From Actinomycetes bacterium (lineage in GTDB: Bacteria > Actinomycetota > Actinomycetes > Actinomycetales > Cellulomonadaceae): a stretch of 18,409 nucleotides of DNA. A program made the translations under genes and the position numbers. The notes beneath the pieces are model-generated. The model was not told the DNA's origin. It made no database searches and saw only the letters and a program-made list of their open reading frames with translations. The stretch is taken from contig JAEWOA010000310.1 of NCBI GenBank assembly GCA_023461115.1, forward strand, positions 1-18,409. The letters are read 5' to 3'. This document shows, piece after piece, positions 6,990-12,832 of the stretch; within the stretch, counting starts at the first letter, position 1; each line of letters starts with the position of its first letter.

Positions 6990-7508
6990 GTGGCGGATGA
7001 CTCAGGGCTGGTCCCAGTCGAGGTGGTGGGCGTCCGGCGGCACCCGGCCGTCGACGAGGTCGTCGTCCTGCTCCTGGACCCCGAGTCCGAGCTCGTGGTG
7101 CCGATCCTGATCGGCCCCGGCGAGGCGGGCGCGATCGCGTCGGCGCAGGCGGGGATCGTGCCGCCCCGGCCCATGACCCACGACCTGCTGCGGGACGTGA
7201 TCATCGCGGAGGGCGACGCGGTCCGCCAGGCGTCGATCACGCGACTCGAGGACGGCGTGTTCTTCGCCGAGCTCGAGCTGGGCAACGGCGCGCGGGTCGA
7301 CTCCCGCGCGTCGGACGCGATCGCGTTGGCGTTGCGCTTCGGGGTGCCCGTGCTGTGCTCGGCGGAGGTCGTCGCGGAGGCGGGCGTCGAGGTCCGGACC
7401 CAGACGTCCGACGACGACCTCGAGCGGTTCCGGGAGTTCCTGGACTCGGTCGAGCCCGAGGATTTCGAGACCGGCCAGGAGCCCGGTCCGCATGAACCTT
7501 CACCTTGA
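6990..7508 (+). CDS. Bifunctional nuclease family protein (DUF151)
   Basis: A 172-residue protein of the bifunctional nuclease (BFN/DUF151) family, equivalent to Rv1829. Family members in plants have RNase and DNase activity; the bacterial role is poorly defined. The domain covers about residues 8-135, with the family stretches VVLLLDPESELVVPILIG, EAGAIASAQAG, RPMTHDLLRDVI and SRASDAIALALRFGVPV. The last 35 residues are acidic. The gene lies between the two MerR regulators, 66 nt after the first, and appears to have a promoter with transcription from its own GTG. Its stop codon lies inside a 21-bp dyad that may be an operator for the next gene. Confidence 0.92.
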   Translation: MADDSGLVPVEVVGVRRHPAVDEVVVLLLDPESELVVPILIGPGEAGAIASAQAGIVPPRPMTHDLLRDVIIAEGDAVRQASITRLEDGVFFAELELGNGARVDSRASDAIALALRFGVPVLCSAEVVAEAGVEVRTQTSDDDLERFREFLDSVEPEDFETGQEPGPHEPSP

Positions 7509-7520
7509 GGTCCAAGGTGA
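7500..7520 (+). promoter_or_regulatory. 21-bp dyad, candidate MerR-type operator
   Basis: TCACCTTG (7500-7507), five-base spacer AGGTC, CAAGGTGA (7513-7520): a perfect 8-bp inverted repeat. Length and the CCTTG/CAAGG core resemble operators of MerR-family regulators. It overlaps the stop codon of the nuclease gene and lies about 78 bp upstream of the probable transcript start of the second MerR gene, so autoregulation or control by the first MerR protein is plausible. Binding is inferred. Confidence 0.55.
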
Positions 7521-7538
7521 GACACGCCGCGGCGACAC

Positions 7539-7581
7539 GCCCGTGAGCGTCATTGCATCGGCCCACTCACGGGCCTAGCGT
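7539..7581 (+). promoter_or_regulatory. Promoter of second MerR gene with flanking inverted repeat
   Basis: TTGCAT (7553-7558), a 17-base spacer, and TAGCGT (7576-7581) form a good primary-sigma promoter; transcription would start near 7588. The inverted repeat GCCCGTGAG (7539-7547) / CTCACGGGC (7566-7574) flanks the -35 and ends just before the -10, so a bound protein there would cover the promoter. A GGAGG ribosome site (7613-7617) follows. Confidence 0.6.
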
Positions 7582-7623
7582 TGCCAGCAGGCGCCGCCCC
7601 GGCGCGACGAGTGGAGGACATCC

Positions 7624-8205
7624 GTGGCCAGCAACGATAGCGCCGAGAGCGCGACCGGCCTTCCGCAGCGGGCGCAGGGCCTGTTGTTCGACGACGACCT
7701 CCCCGACCTCGACGTCGCGACCGGCTACCGCGGTCCCACTGCGTGCCGCGCCGCTGGCATCACGTACCGCCAGCTCGACTACTGGGCCCGCACGGGCCTG
7801 GTCGAGCCGTCGATCCGGCCCGCGACCGGCTCGGGCACGCAGCGCCTCTACTCGTTCCGGGACATCCTCGTGCTGAAGGTAGTCAAGCGGCTGCTCGACA
7901 CTGGGGTGTCGCTGCAGCAGATCCGCACGGCCGTCAGCCACCTGCGTGAGCGCGGCGTCGACGACCTGGCGCAGATCACCCTGATGTCCGACGGCGCGTC
8001 GGTCTACGAGTGCACGTCGGCCGACGAGGTCATCGACCTCGTGCAGGGCGGCCAGGGAGTGTTCGGGATCGCGGTCGGACGCGTCTGGCGCGAGGTCGAG
8101 GGCACGCTCGCGGAGCTGCCGACCGAGCGAGCGGACGACGAGGGCGAGCAGGCCCACCCCGCCGACGAGCTCGCGCAGCGCCGTCGGGCCCGCACCGCGG
8201 GCTGA
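7624..8205 (+). CDS. MerR family regulator, Rv1830-like
   Basis: A 193-residue regulator with a MerR-type helix-turn-helix at about residues 36-105: GPTACRAAGITYRQLDYWARTGL, the wing with GSGTQRLYSFRDILVLKVVKRLL and SLQQIRTAVSHLR. A short C-terminal domain follows, then a charged tail ending in Arg. No cysteine metal site is seen. It corresponds by position and sequence type to M. tuberculosis Rv1830, a MerR protein linked to growth and recovery from antibiotic exposure. The function here is only inferred. The GTG start is supported by GGAGG at 7613-7617, six bases upstream. The gene has its own promoter and ends before a strong terminator. Confidence 0.9.
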   Translation: MASNDSAESATGLPQRAQGLLFDDDLPDLDVATGYRGPTACRAAGITYRQLDYWARTGLVEPSIRPATGSGTQRLYSFRDILVLKVVKRLLDTGVSLQQIRTAVSHLRERGVDDLAQITLMSDGASVYECTSADEVIDLVQGGQGVFGIAVGRVWREVEGTLAELPTERADDEGEQAHPADELAQRRRARTAG

Positions 8206-8215
8206 CCCCCACACG

Positions 8216-8259
8216 ATGACGAAGGCCGCCCCGGCAAGATCCGGGGCGGCCTTCGTCAT
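8216..8259. terminator. Perfect 19-bp bidirectional terminator hairpin
   Basis: Arms 8216-8234 and 8241-8259 are perfectly complementary over 19 bp (core GGCCGCCCCGG / CCGGGGCGGCC) with a six-base loop CAAGAT. It lies between the convergent second MerR gene and the ParA gene and should end transcription from both sides. Confidence 0.9.
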
Positions 8260-8278
8260 GCTCGGATTCGGAGCCTCG

Positions 8279-9043
8279 CTACCGGCGCGGCGCCCGCAGC
8301 GCGCGGTCGAGGAGCTGGTCGAAGACGCCCGAGAGCTCCGCCGCGGCGGCGCCGGGCCACGCGTGGACGGGCTGCGCCGCGCCCTGCGCCTGCTGGAGCG
8401 CGGCCCGCTCGGGCACGGCGGGGGCCAGGACCAGCGGCCCGTAGAGGGTCTGGAGCTCGTCGAGCCGGTACGCCTGCTCGACCGAGCGCGCGCGCTGGCG
8501 GTTGACGACGATGCCCAGCGGCTGCAGCGCCGGCGCCGGTCCGCGGCGCAGCTCGTCGATCGTGCGCATCGCGCGGCCGACCGCCATGACGGCGAACAGG
8601 CCCGGCTCGGTCACGACGATCGCGCGGTCGGCTGCCGACAGGCCCGTGCGCGTGAGTCCACCGAGCGACGGCGGGCAGTCGATCAGGACCAGGTCGTAGT
8701 CGTGCACCCATGCGAGCGCGTACCGCAGGCGGTCGACGTCCTTGCCGTCGAGCCGGTCGTGCAGCGCGCTGCGCTCGGAGCCTGCGAGCACCTTGAGGCT
8801 GCCCTCGGACCACGGGCTCGTGACGGTTGCCGCGGCCACGGACGACTCGCCGGGGAACGAGAGCACGCCCGCGACGTCGCCGTTCTCGACGCGGACGCCC
8901 AGCGCCATGGTCGAGTCGCCCTGCGGGTCCAGATCGACGACCAGGGTCTTCAGCCCGCGCTCGAGCGCCGCGGACGCGAGGCCCAGCGTCACCGAGGTCT
9001 TGCCGACTCCACCCTTGAGGCTGCACACAGCGAGCACCAGCAT
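8279..9043 (-). CDS. ParA/MinD-type ATPase without a partner ParB
   Basis: A 254-residue ATPase of the ParA family, which forms ATP-dependent dimers on DNA or membrane to position cargo such as chromosomes, plasmids or protein complexes. The deviant Walker A motif is at the N-terminus: K10-GGVG-K15-T16, with the signature lysine K10. VVDLDPQGDST (Walker A') is at about 35-45 and the Walker B motif LVLIDCPPS at about 110-120. Length is normal. No helix-turn-helix precedes the ATPase, and no parB, parS-like gene or minC is adjacent, so it is an orphan. ATG 9043 was chosen over an upstream in-frame start (9091) because the family begins two residues before the first beta strand. Transcription probably begins at this ATG. 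The gene ends against the shared terminator. Confidence 0.9.
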   Translation of the reverse strand: MLVLAVCSLKGGVGKTSVTLGLASAALERGLKTLVVDLDPQGDSTMALGVRVENGDVAGVLSFPGESSVAAATVTSPWSEGSLKVLAGSERSALHDRLDGKDVDRLRYALAWVHDYDLVLIDCPPSLGGLTRTGLSAADRAIVVTEPGLFAVMAVGRAMRTIDELRRGPAPALQPLGIVVNRQRARSVEQAYRLDELQTLYGPLVLAPAVPERAALQQAQGAAQPVHAWPGAAAAELSGVFDQLLDRALRAPRR

Positions 9044-9049
9044 CGGGCC

Positions 9050-9055
9050 ACCGTA
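9050..9055 (-). promoter_or_regulatory. Putative -10 for leaderless parA-like mRNA
   Basis: Read on the minus strand, TACGGT is followed by six bases (GGCCCG) and the ATG at 9043. It is the same hexamer and spacing as before the nuclease gene at 6990. It supports 9043 as both the transcript and the translation start. Confidence 0.5.
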
Positions 9056-9141
9056 GTGGTTCACGCTGCGTGCGGCCGACACCTGCGGCACGTGTGTCCA
9101 GTTCGGCTGGGCCGTCCGTGTGACGGTGGAAGACTGGCGCC

Positions 9142-9795
9142 ATGACTCGACTCACGCGCTGGGGCCACTCCTGCGTCCGGCTCGACGCCTCGCCCGGCTC
9201 CCTCGCCATCGATCCCGGCTCGCTGTCCGATCTCGACCGTGCTCTCGACGGCGTCTTGGCGATCCTGGTGACGCACGAGCACCTCGATCATGTGGCGCCG
9301 GAGCCGGTCGCCGCGGCCGTCGCCCGAGGCGCGCTCCTGTGGGGGACTCGGGGCGTCGTCGACGCGGTCCTGTCCGCGGGCGCGCCCGCGGACCGCCTCC
9401 ACGTCGTCGCCCCAGGCGACATGATCGAGGCGGCGGGCTTCCAGATCCGGGTCCTGGGGGACCGGCACGCGGTGATCCACCCCGACATCCCGCGGATCGA
9501 CAACGTCGCGTTCCTCGTCGAGGGCGTCCTGCACCCGGGCGACGCGCTCGTCGTCCCGGACGAGCCCGTCGACGTGCTGTTGGCCCCGATCGGCGGCCCG
9601 TGGCTCAGGGTGGGCGACGCCGTCGACTACGTGCGCGCCGTCGCGCCGACGCGGGTCGTCGCGATCCACGACGGCGCCTACAGCGAGACCGGCCGCAATC
9701 TGGCGCTCGGCCTCGTCGGGCGCCTGGGCGGCGCTGGGGACGTGGTCTTCCTGGGCCCCGGCGAGGGCCTCGATGTAGGAGCTGTAGGCAACTAA
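9142..9795 (+). CDS. Metallo-beta-lactamase-fold hydrolase, UlaG/UPF0173-like
   Basis: A 217-residue single-domain metal-dependent hydrolase. The metal-binding motif HxHxDH is present as H45-E-H47-L-D49-H50, with further likely ligands H131 and D134 (LHPGDAL) and H176 (AIHDG). This matches the UlaG-like/UPF0173 branch, whose substrates range from lactones to phosphodiesters; the substrate here is unknown. The short N-terminus begins directly with the first strand (TRLTRWGHSCVRLD). The start is ATG 9142 with GGAAG nine bases upstream; AAGACT six bases before the ATG could also be a weak -10. It is divergent from the ParA gene and followed after 14 bases by the small acidic gene. Confidence 0.9.
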   Translation: MTRLTRWGHSCVRLDASPGSLAIDPGSLSDLDRALDGVLAILVTHEHLDHVAPEPVAAAVARGALLWGTRGVVDAVLSAGAPADRLHVVAPGDMIEAAGFQIRVLGDRHAVIHPDIPRIDNVAFLVEGVLHPGDALVVPDEPVDVLLAPIGGPWLRVGDAVDYVRAVAPTRVVAIHDGAYSETGRNLALGLVGRLGGAGDVVFLGPGEGLDVGAVGN

Positions 9796-9809
9796 CTAGG
9801 GGAGGGGCT

Positions 9810-9968
9810 GTGACCAGCGACAACGAGCCACGAGGCGTCGTGAGGCACGTGCCCGACGACGAGGTGCCCCAACTCGAGGACGACGAGACGATCCCACCGC
9901 GGCCCGAGGAGGAGATCGCCGATCTGGCGCGGTCGCGCCCAGACCCGCAAGGCCACGGGGGACCGTGA
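9810..9968 (+). CDS. Small acidic protein of unknown function
   Basis: A 52-residue protein, too short for most gene searches but well supported by a strong Shine-Dalgarno (AGGGGAGG, 9798-9805) just before a GTG start and by the short distance to the upstream hydrolase gene. The product is acidic in the middle (Asp/Glu-rich EDDETIPPRPEEE) and ends with a basic, proline-rich tail. No signal peptide, membrane segment or known domain is seen. I do not recognise the family. It probably shares a transcript with the hydrolase. Confidence 0.65.
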   Translation: MTSDNEPRGVVRHVPDDEVPQLEDDETIPPRPEEEIADLARSRPDPQGHGGP

Positions 9969-10023
9969 CGCCAGCCGGCGACGGGGCCGCCCCGCGTGTT
10001 TGAGCAGCAGTTGAGTGCGGGCG

Positions 10024-10527
10024 ATGGGCGATCATGTGTGCGTGCAGATCAAGCGCGCGACCGAGGACGACTGGCAGCTGGTGAAGGCGGTGCGCCTGCG
10101 GGCGCTCCGTGAGGACCCCGACGCGTTCGGCTCATCGCTTGCGCGTGAGGAGCAGTTCCGCGAGTCACACTGGCGCATGCGCCTGCGGACGGTGGCGACG
10201 TGGCTCGCGCTCGACGAGGCGGGGGACCCGCGCGGCACGATCTCGATGATGCAGGAGCCAGGCTCACCGGTGGACGACCGTCACGTCATCGGACTGTGGG
10301 TGGCGCCCGAGTCGCGACGCCAGGGCATCGGCTGGTCGCTGTTGGACGCGATCAAGCACGCCGCGGCGGTCGACGGCGCCCGCACGGTCTCGTTGTGGCT
10401 CGTGGACGGCAATCACGCGGCGGGCGACCTCTATGTGCGCGCCGGCTTCACGCGCACCGGCGAGCGCATGGCGCTGCCACGCGACCCGGACACGATCGAG
10501 GAGCGCTACGTCCTCGAGGTCGGCTGA
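10024..10527 (+). CDS. GNAT family N-acetyltransferase
   Basis: A predicted acetyl-CoA-dependent N-acetyltransferase of about 160-168 residues. It begins with the usual N-terminal pattern IKRATEDDWQLVKAVRLRAL and has motif A at HVIGLWVAPESRRQGIGWSLL, where RRQGIG is the acetyl-CoA pyrophosphate loop, followed by the C-terminal strand YVRAGFTRTGERMAL. It covers the complete fold. The acceptor (amine, antibiotic, protein) is unknown. The start is uncertain: ATG 10024 is given; GTG 10042 would begin three residues before the fold and has GATCAT, a weak -10, six bases upstream; GTG 10015 is also in frame. The gene is followed by a strong hairpin. Confidence 0.9.
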   Translation: MGDHVCVQIKRATEDDWQLVKAVRLRALREDPDAFGSSLAREEQFRESHWRMRLRTVATWLALDEAGDPRGTISMMQEPGSPVDDRHVIGLWVAPESRRQGIGWSLLDAIKHAAAVDGARTVSLWLVDGNHAAGDLYVRAGFTRTGERMALPRDPDTIEERYVLEVG

Positions 10528-10539
10528 GCTCGGGCGAAC

Positions 10540-10572
10540 CAGACGACCCACATGGGGAGTGTGGCTCGTCTG
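10540..10572 (+). terminator. Hairpin terminator after acetyltransferase gene
   Basis: Twelve bases after the stop, CAGACGA (10540-10546) pairs with TCGTCTG (10566-10572) and CCACA (10548-10552) with TGTGG (10560-10564), separated by one C/C mismatch and closed by a seven-base loop. It acts as a probable factor-independent terminator without a T-tract. Confidence 0.65.
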
Positions 10573-10581
10573 CGGATTGTC

Positions 10582-10595
10582 ATAATGCGCATTAT
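10582..10595. promoter_or_regulatory. Perfect 14-bp AT-rich palindrome, candidate operator
   Basis: ATAATGCGCATTAT is perfectly self-complementary and stands out in DNA of very high GC content. It lies 10 bases after the acetyltransferase terminator and about 170 bases before the next gene. A two-fold symmetric site of this size is typical for a dimeric repressor; I cannot assign it to a known regulator. Confidence 0.4.
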
Positions 10596-10683
10596 CGGCG
10601 CTCGCCAGGAACCCTGTTTCGAAGGTCTGACCTGCCTTTTCGGCAACGGCTTCTCGGCGATTTGGCGGCCCGAACTCCGCAAA

Positions 10684-10720
10684 GCCCCCTCGGCGGCAAC
10701 GCCCTCCACAATTAGGGGGC
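10684..10720. other. Nested inverted repeats in intergenic region
   Basis: GCCCCCT (10684-10690) and AGGGGGC (10714-10720) enclose a small hairpin GGCG-GCAA-CGCC (10692-10703) with a GNRA-type loop. The region just to the left adds TGCC/GGCA (10633-10645) and AGGTC/GACCT repeats. This suggests structured RNA in the leader of the gene at 10763, but it matches no RNA family that I recognise. Confidence 0.3.
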
Positions 10721-10762
10721 GACGGGCCCGACGGAATCGATCCCACGGCCAGGCTGTGTGCC

Positions 10763-11347
10763 ATGACGAGACGCGATCAGCAGCCCAGCGACCACGGCCG
10801 TGCCGGCTGCCACGACCACTGGCCTGCCGAGTGGTGGGATGACGACGCCGCGTCCCGGGCATTGCACGACGACGACGCGGTCTGGAGCCTCGAGGACCCG
10901 CCCGTGTGGGACGCCGACGGGCCGGACGACGACCTCCTGCCGGTGTCGCTGCCCGGCACGGCCCTGGCACGGCCTGGCGACGCGCTCGCGGTGCTGCTGG
11001 CGCTGGCGGGCCCCGAGCGCCGCGGCCCGCTCGCGGTGTGGATCGTGCTCGTCGACGAGCACGACCGCTGCCTGCCGATCGTGTTGCCGGTCTCGGAGAT
11101 CCCGGGGCTCCCCGACCGTGACGAGGCCCACGGGATGTTCGAGCTCCTCGGCTCGGTGCTGCACGCCGAAGGGCATCCCGACGGCGGTGTGGTCGCCGGG
11201 ATCGTGCGGTCCGGCGGAGGCGACCGCGGCGCGACCGAGGACGCGTGGCGCGTCGCGTTGGAGGCGGGCGCGGCCGCCGCTGGTGTGCGGCTCCTCGGCG
11301 TCGCGGCCATCGGCGCGGCCCGCGCGCGCATGCTCCAGTGGCATTGA
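10763..11347 (+). CDS. Acidic protein of unknown function
   Basis: A 194-residue soluble protein that I do not recognise. The first 60 residues are rich in Asp, His and Trp (HDHWPAEWWDDD, VWSLEDPPVWDADGPDDD). The rest forms an alpha/beta-like pattern with strands LAVWIVLVDEHDRCLPIVLPV and GGVVAGIVRSGG, and helix-forming Ala-rich segments near the end (ATEDAWRVALEAGAAAAGVRLLGVAAI). The strand and helix order, ending in a segment about a request index and a text like AAAAGVRLLGVAAIG, recalls small actinobacterial proteins of unknown role; no catalytic motif is evident. ATG 10763 has only a weak ribosome site; CAGGCT seven bases before it could be a -10. It converges on the aldo/keto reductase gene, 26 bases away. 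Confidence 0.75.
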   Translation: MTRRDQQPSDHGRAGCHDHWPAEWWDDDAASRALHDDDAVWSLEDPPVWDADGPDDDLLPVSLPGTALARPGDALAVLLALAGPERRGPLAVWIVLVDEHDRCLPIVLPVSEIPGLPDRDEAHGMFELLGSVLHAEGHPDGGVVAGIVRSGGGDRGATEDAWRVALEAGAAAAGVRLLGVAAIGAARARMLQWH

Positions 11348-11373
11348 GCCCGTCGGCGCATGCGCGCGCGGCC

Positions 11374-12339
11374 TCAGGCCGGGCCGGGCGACGCCTCGTC
11401 GATCGCCGCGAGCTGCTCGAGGTCGGGCTCCCACAAGATCGACTCGACATTCGCGCGGAGCTGCTCGGGCGTGCGCGCGCCGGCGATCACGGAGCCGATC
11501 GCCGGCTGTGCCGCGAGTCCGCCGAGCGCCACGGTCGCGAGGCTCACGCCCCACCCCTCGGCGAGCGCCGCCAATGCCTCGATGCGGTCGAAGTCCGCGC
11601 GCGCGACACGCTCGGGCATGCGCGTGAGCCGTGTGCCCTCGGGCGCGCCCTCGCCACGCTTGTACTTGCCCGTGAGCAGCCCCGACGCGAGCGGAACGTA
11701 CGGCAGGATGCCGACCCCGGACGTCTGCGCCGCTGGCACGAGCTCGGCCTCGGAGGTGCGGTCCATCAGGTTGTAGCGGTTCTGCGCCGAGACGAACGGC
11801 GTCAGGCTCGCGCTGCGGGCGGTCCAGTCGGCCTCGACGAGCTGCCAGGCCGCGAAGTTCGACGAGCCGATGTACCGCACCTTGCCCTCGAGCACGAGCT
11901 CGTGGAGCGCGGCGAGCGTCTCCTCGACGGGCGTCAGCGGGTCGGGCGCGTGGAGCTGGTACAGGTCGATCCAGTCGGCGCCGAGCCTGCGCAGCGAGCC
12001 CTCGACCGCCTTGCGCACGTAGCGGCGCGAGCCGCGGGCGCCCCAGTCCCGTCCGTTGAGGCCGCGGGCGTCCATGCCGAATTTCGTGGCGATCACCACA
12101 TCGTCGCGGTGGCCGCGCAGCGCCGCGCCCAGGAGCTCCTCGCTCTGGCCGGGCACGCCGCCGTACACGTCGGCGGTGTCGAAGAACGTCACGCCGGCGT
12201 CCAGCGCGGCGTTGACCAGGGGCTCGACGCCCTCGTCGGGAAGCGTGTGCCCGAAGGTGTTGCACCCCAGGCCAGCGGTGGAGACAGTCAGGCCGCTGTC
12301 CCCGAGCCTGCGGAAGGTCATGTCAGTGGGTGAAATCAC
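11374..12339 (-). CDS. Aldo/keto reductase
   Basis: A 321-residue NAD(P)H-dependent oxidoreductase with a TIM-barrel fold. The catalytic tetrad is complete: D54 and Y59 (FFDTADVYGG), K86 (VVIATKFG) and H130 (DLYQLHAPDP). The cofactor-binding part near the C-terminus shows IGSVIAGARTPEQLRANV. Typical of the YajO/Tas/YhdN group acting on small aldehydes or ketones; the substrate is unknown. GTG 12339 is given because TACAGT lies seven bases upstream, the layout of a leaderless transcript; ATG 12321 is the alternative and gives the more usual N-terminus MTFRRLGDSGL. It appears to be a single-gene unit, divergent from rbpA. Confidence 0.93.
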   Translation of the reverse strand: MISPTDMTFRRLGDSGLTVSTAGLGCNTFGHTLPDEGVEPLVNAALDAGVTFFDTADVYGGVPGQSEELLGAALRGHRDDVVIATKFGMDARGLNGRDWGARGSRRYVRKAVEGSLRRLGADWIDLYQLHAPDPLTPVEETLAALHELVLEGKVRYIGSSNFAAWQLVEADWTARSASLTPFVSAQNRYNLMDRTSEAELVPAAQTSGVGILPYVPLASGLLTGKYKRGEGAPEGTRLTRMPERVARADFDRIEALAALAEGWGVSLATVALGGLAAQPAIGSVIAGARTPEQLRANVESILWEPDLEQLAAIDEASPGPA

Positions 12340-12346
12340 GAGCCCG

Positions 12347-12352
12347 ACTGTA
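12347..12352 (-). promoter_or_regulatory. Putative -10 for leaderless aldo/keto reductase mRNA
   Basis: On the minus strand TACAGT is followed by seven bases and the GTG at 12339. There is no Shine-Dalgarno between them. A -35 is not clear. Confidence 0.45.
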
Positions 12353-12402
12353 TGCCTCTCCCCCGCCCCCGGAGTGCGTTCACGAAGCCTTCACGCCAGG
12401 CT

Positions 12403-12429
12403 GGAACACTGGGAAGGCTGCCGCCGTTG
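12403..12429 (+). promoter_or_regulatory. SigR/SigH-type promoter of rbpA
   Basis: GGAAC (12403-12407), an 18-base spacer and GTTG (12426-12429) match the GGAAT/C-N18-19-GTT consensus of the disulfide-stress sigma factor SigR (SigH in mycobacteria). In Streptomyces coelicolor rbpA is a known SigR target, so the match is meaningful. The transcript would start near 12436, some 50 bases before the ATG. Confidence 0.6.
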
Positions 12430-12484
12430 ACTCCGGTGGCACTACACACTCGACGGCCGAGATCCGGCACGGAGGTTCTTACCC

Positions 12485-12829
12485 ATGGCGAACAGGTCCC
12501 TGCGTGGCATGCGCATCGGGTCCCAGAGCATGGAGAGCGAGCAGGGCGTCGACTTCGCCCCTCGTCTCCAGGCGCACTACGACTGTCCCAACGGGCACAC
12601 GATCATCCTGCCGTTCTCGGTCGAGGCTGAGGTCCCGGTTGTGTGGGAGTGCCGTTGTGGCGCCGAGGCACTGCTCCGGGACGCGTCCAAGCCCGAGGCG
12701 AAGGCGGGCAAGCCCCCGCGCACGCACTGGGACATGCTGCTCGAGCGCCGCACGATCGGCGAGCTCGAGGAACTCCTCGACGAGCGACTCGGCCTCCTGC
12801 GGGCTGGCAAGCTGCGCCGCAGCGCGTGA
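12485..12829 (+). CDS. rbpA: RNA polymerase-binding protein RbpA
   Basis: An actinobacterial general transcription factor that binds RNA polymerase and the principal sigma factor, stabilises open promoter complexes and affects rifampicin tolerance. Length is 114 residues, as usual. The basic N-terminal tail (ANRSLRGMRIGSQS) is followed by the core domain with possible zinc ligands C34, H38, C56 and C58 (CPNGH and ECRCG), a basic linker rich in Lys/Pro, and the sigma-interacting C-terminal domain starting RTHWDMLLERR and continuing TIGELEELLDERL. ATG 12485 has GGAGG (12471-12475) nine bases upstream. It is convergent with ppm1, the same arrangement as Rv2050/Rv2051c. Confidence 0.97.
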   Translation: MANRSLRGMRIGSQSMESEQGVDFAPRLQAHYDCPNGHTIILPFSVEAEVPVVWECRCGAEALLRDASKPEAKAGKPPRTHWDMLLERRTIGELEELLDERLGLLRAGKLRRSA

Positions 12830-12832
12830 CGC

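Noticed and set aside
9044..9141. 6C RNA, which is often found near ParA-like genes in actinobacteria
   Set aside because: No pair of hairpins with runs of six or more C in the loops is present in this gap or elsewhere in the gene-free stretches.
8216..9145. Long plus-strand frame starting MTKAAPARSG, and a mirrored minus-strand frame ending at 7567 that also begins MTKAAP
   Set aside because: Both begin inside the arms of the perfect terminator hairpin, whose symmetry creates an ATG on each strand. They run antisense to the ParA and MerR genes and show shadow-type Arg/Asp-rich composition.
10715..10762. tRNA-like text on the minus strand (GGATCGATTCC followed by GGGCCC)
   Set aside because: The T-loop lacks the TTC start, no acceptor, D-arm or anticodon stem can be paired at the right distances, and no CCA-compatible end is present.
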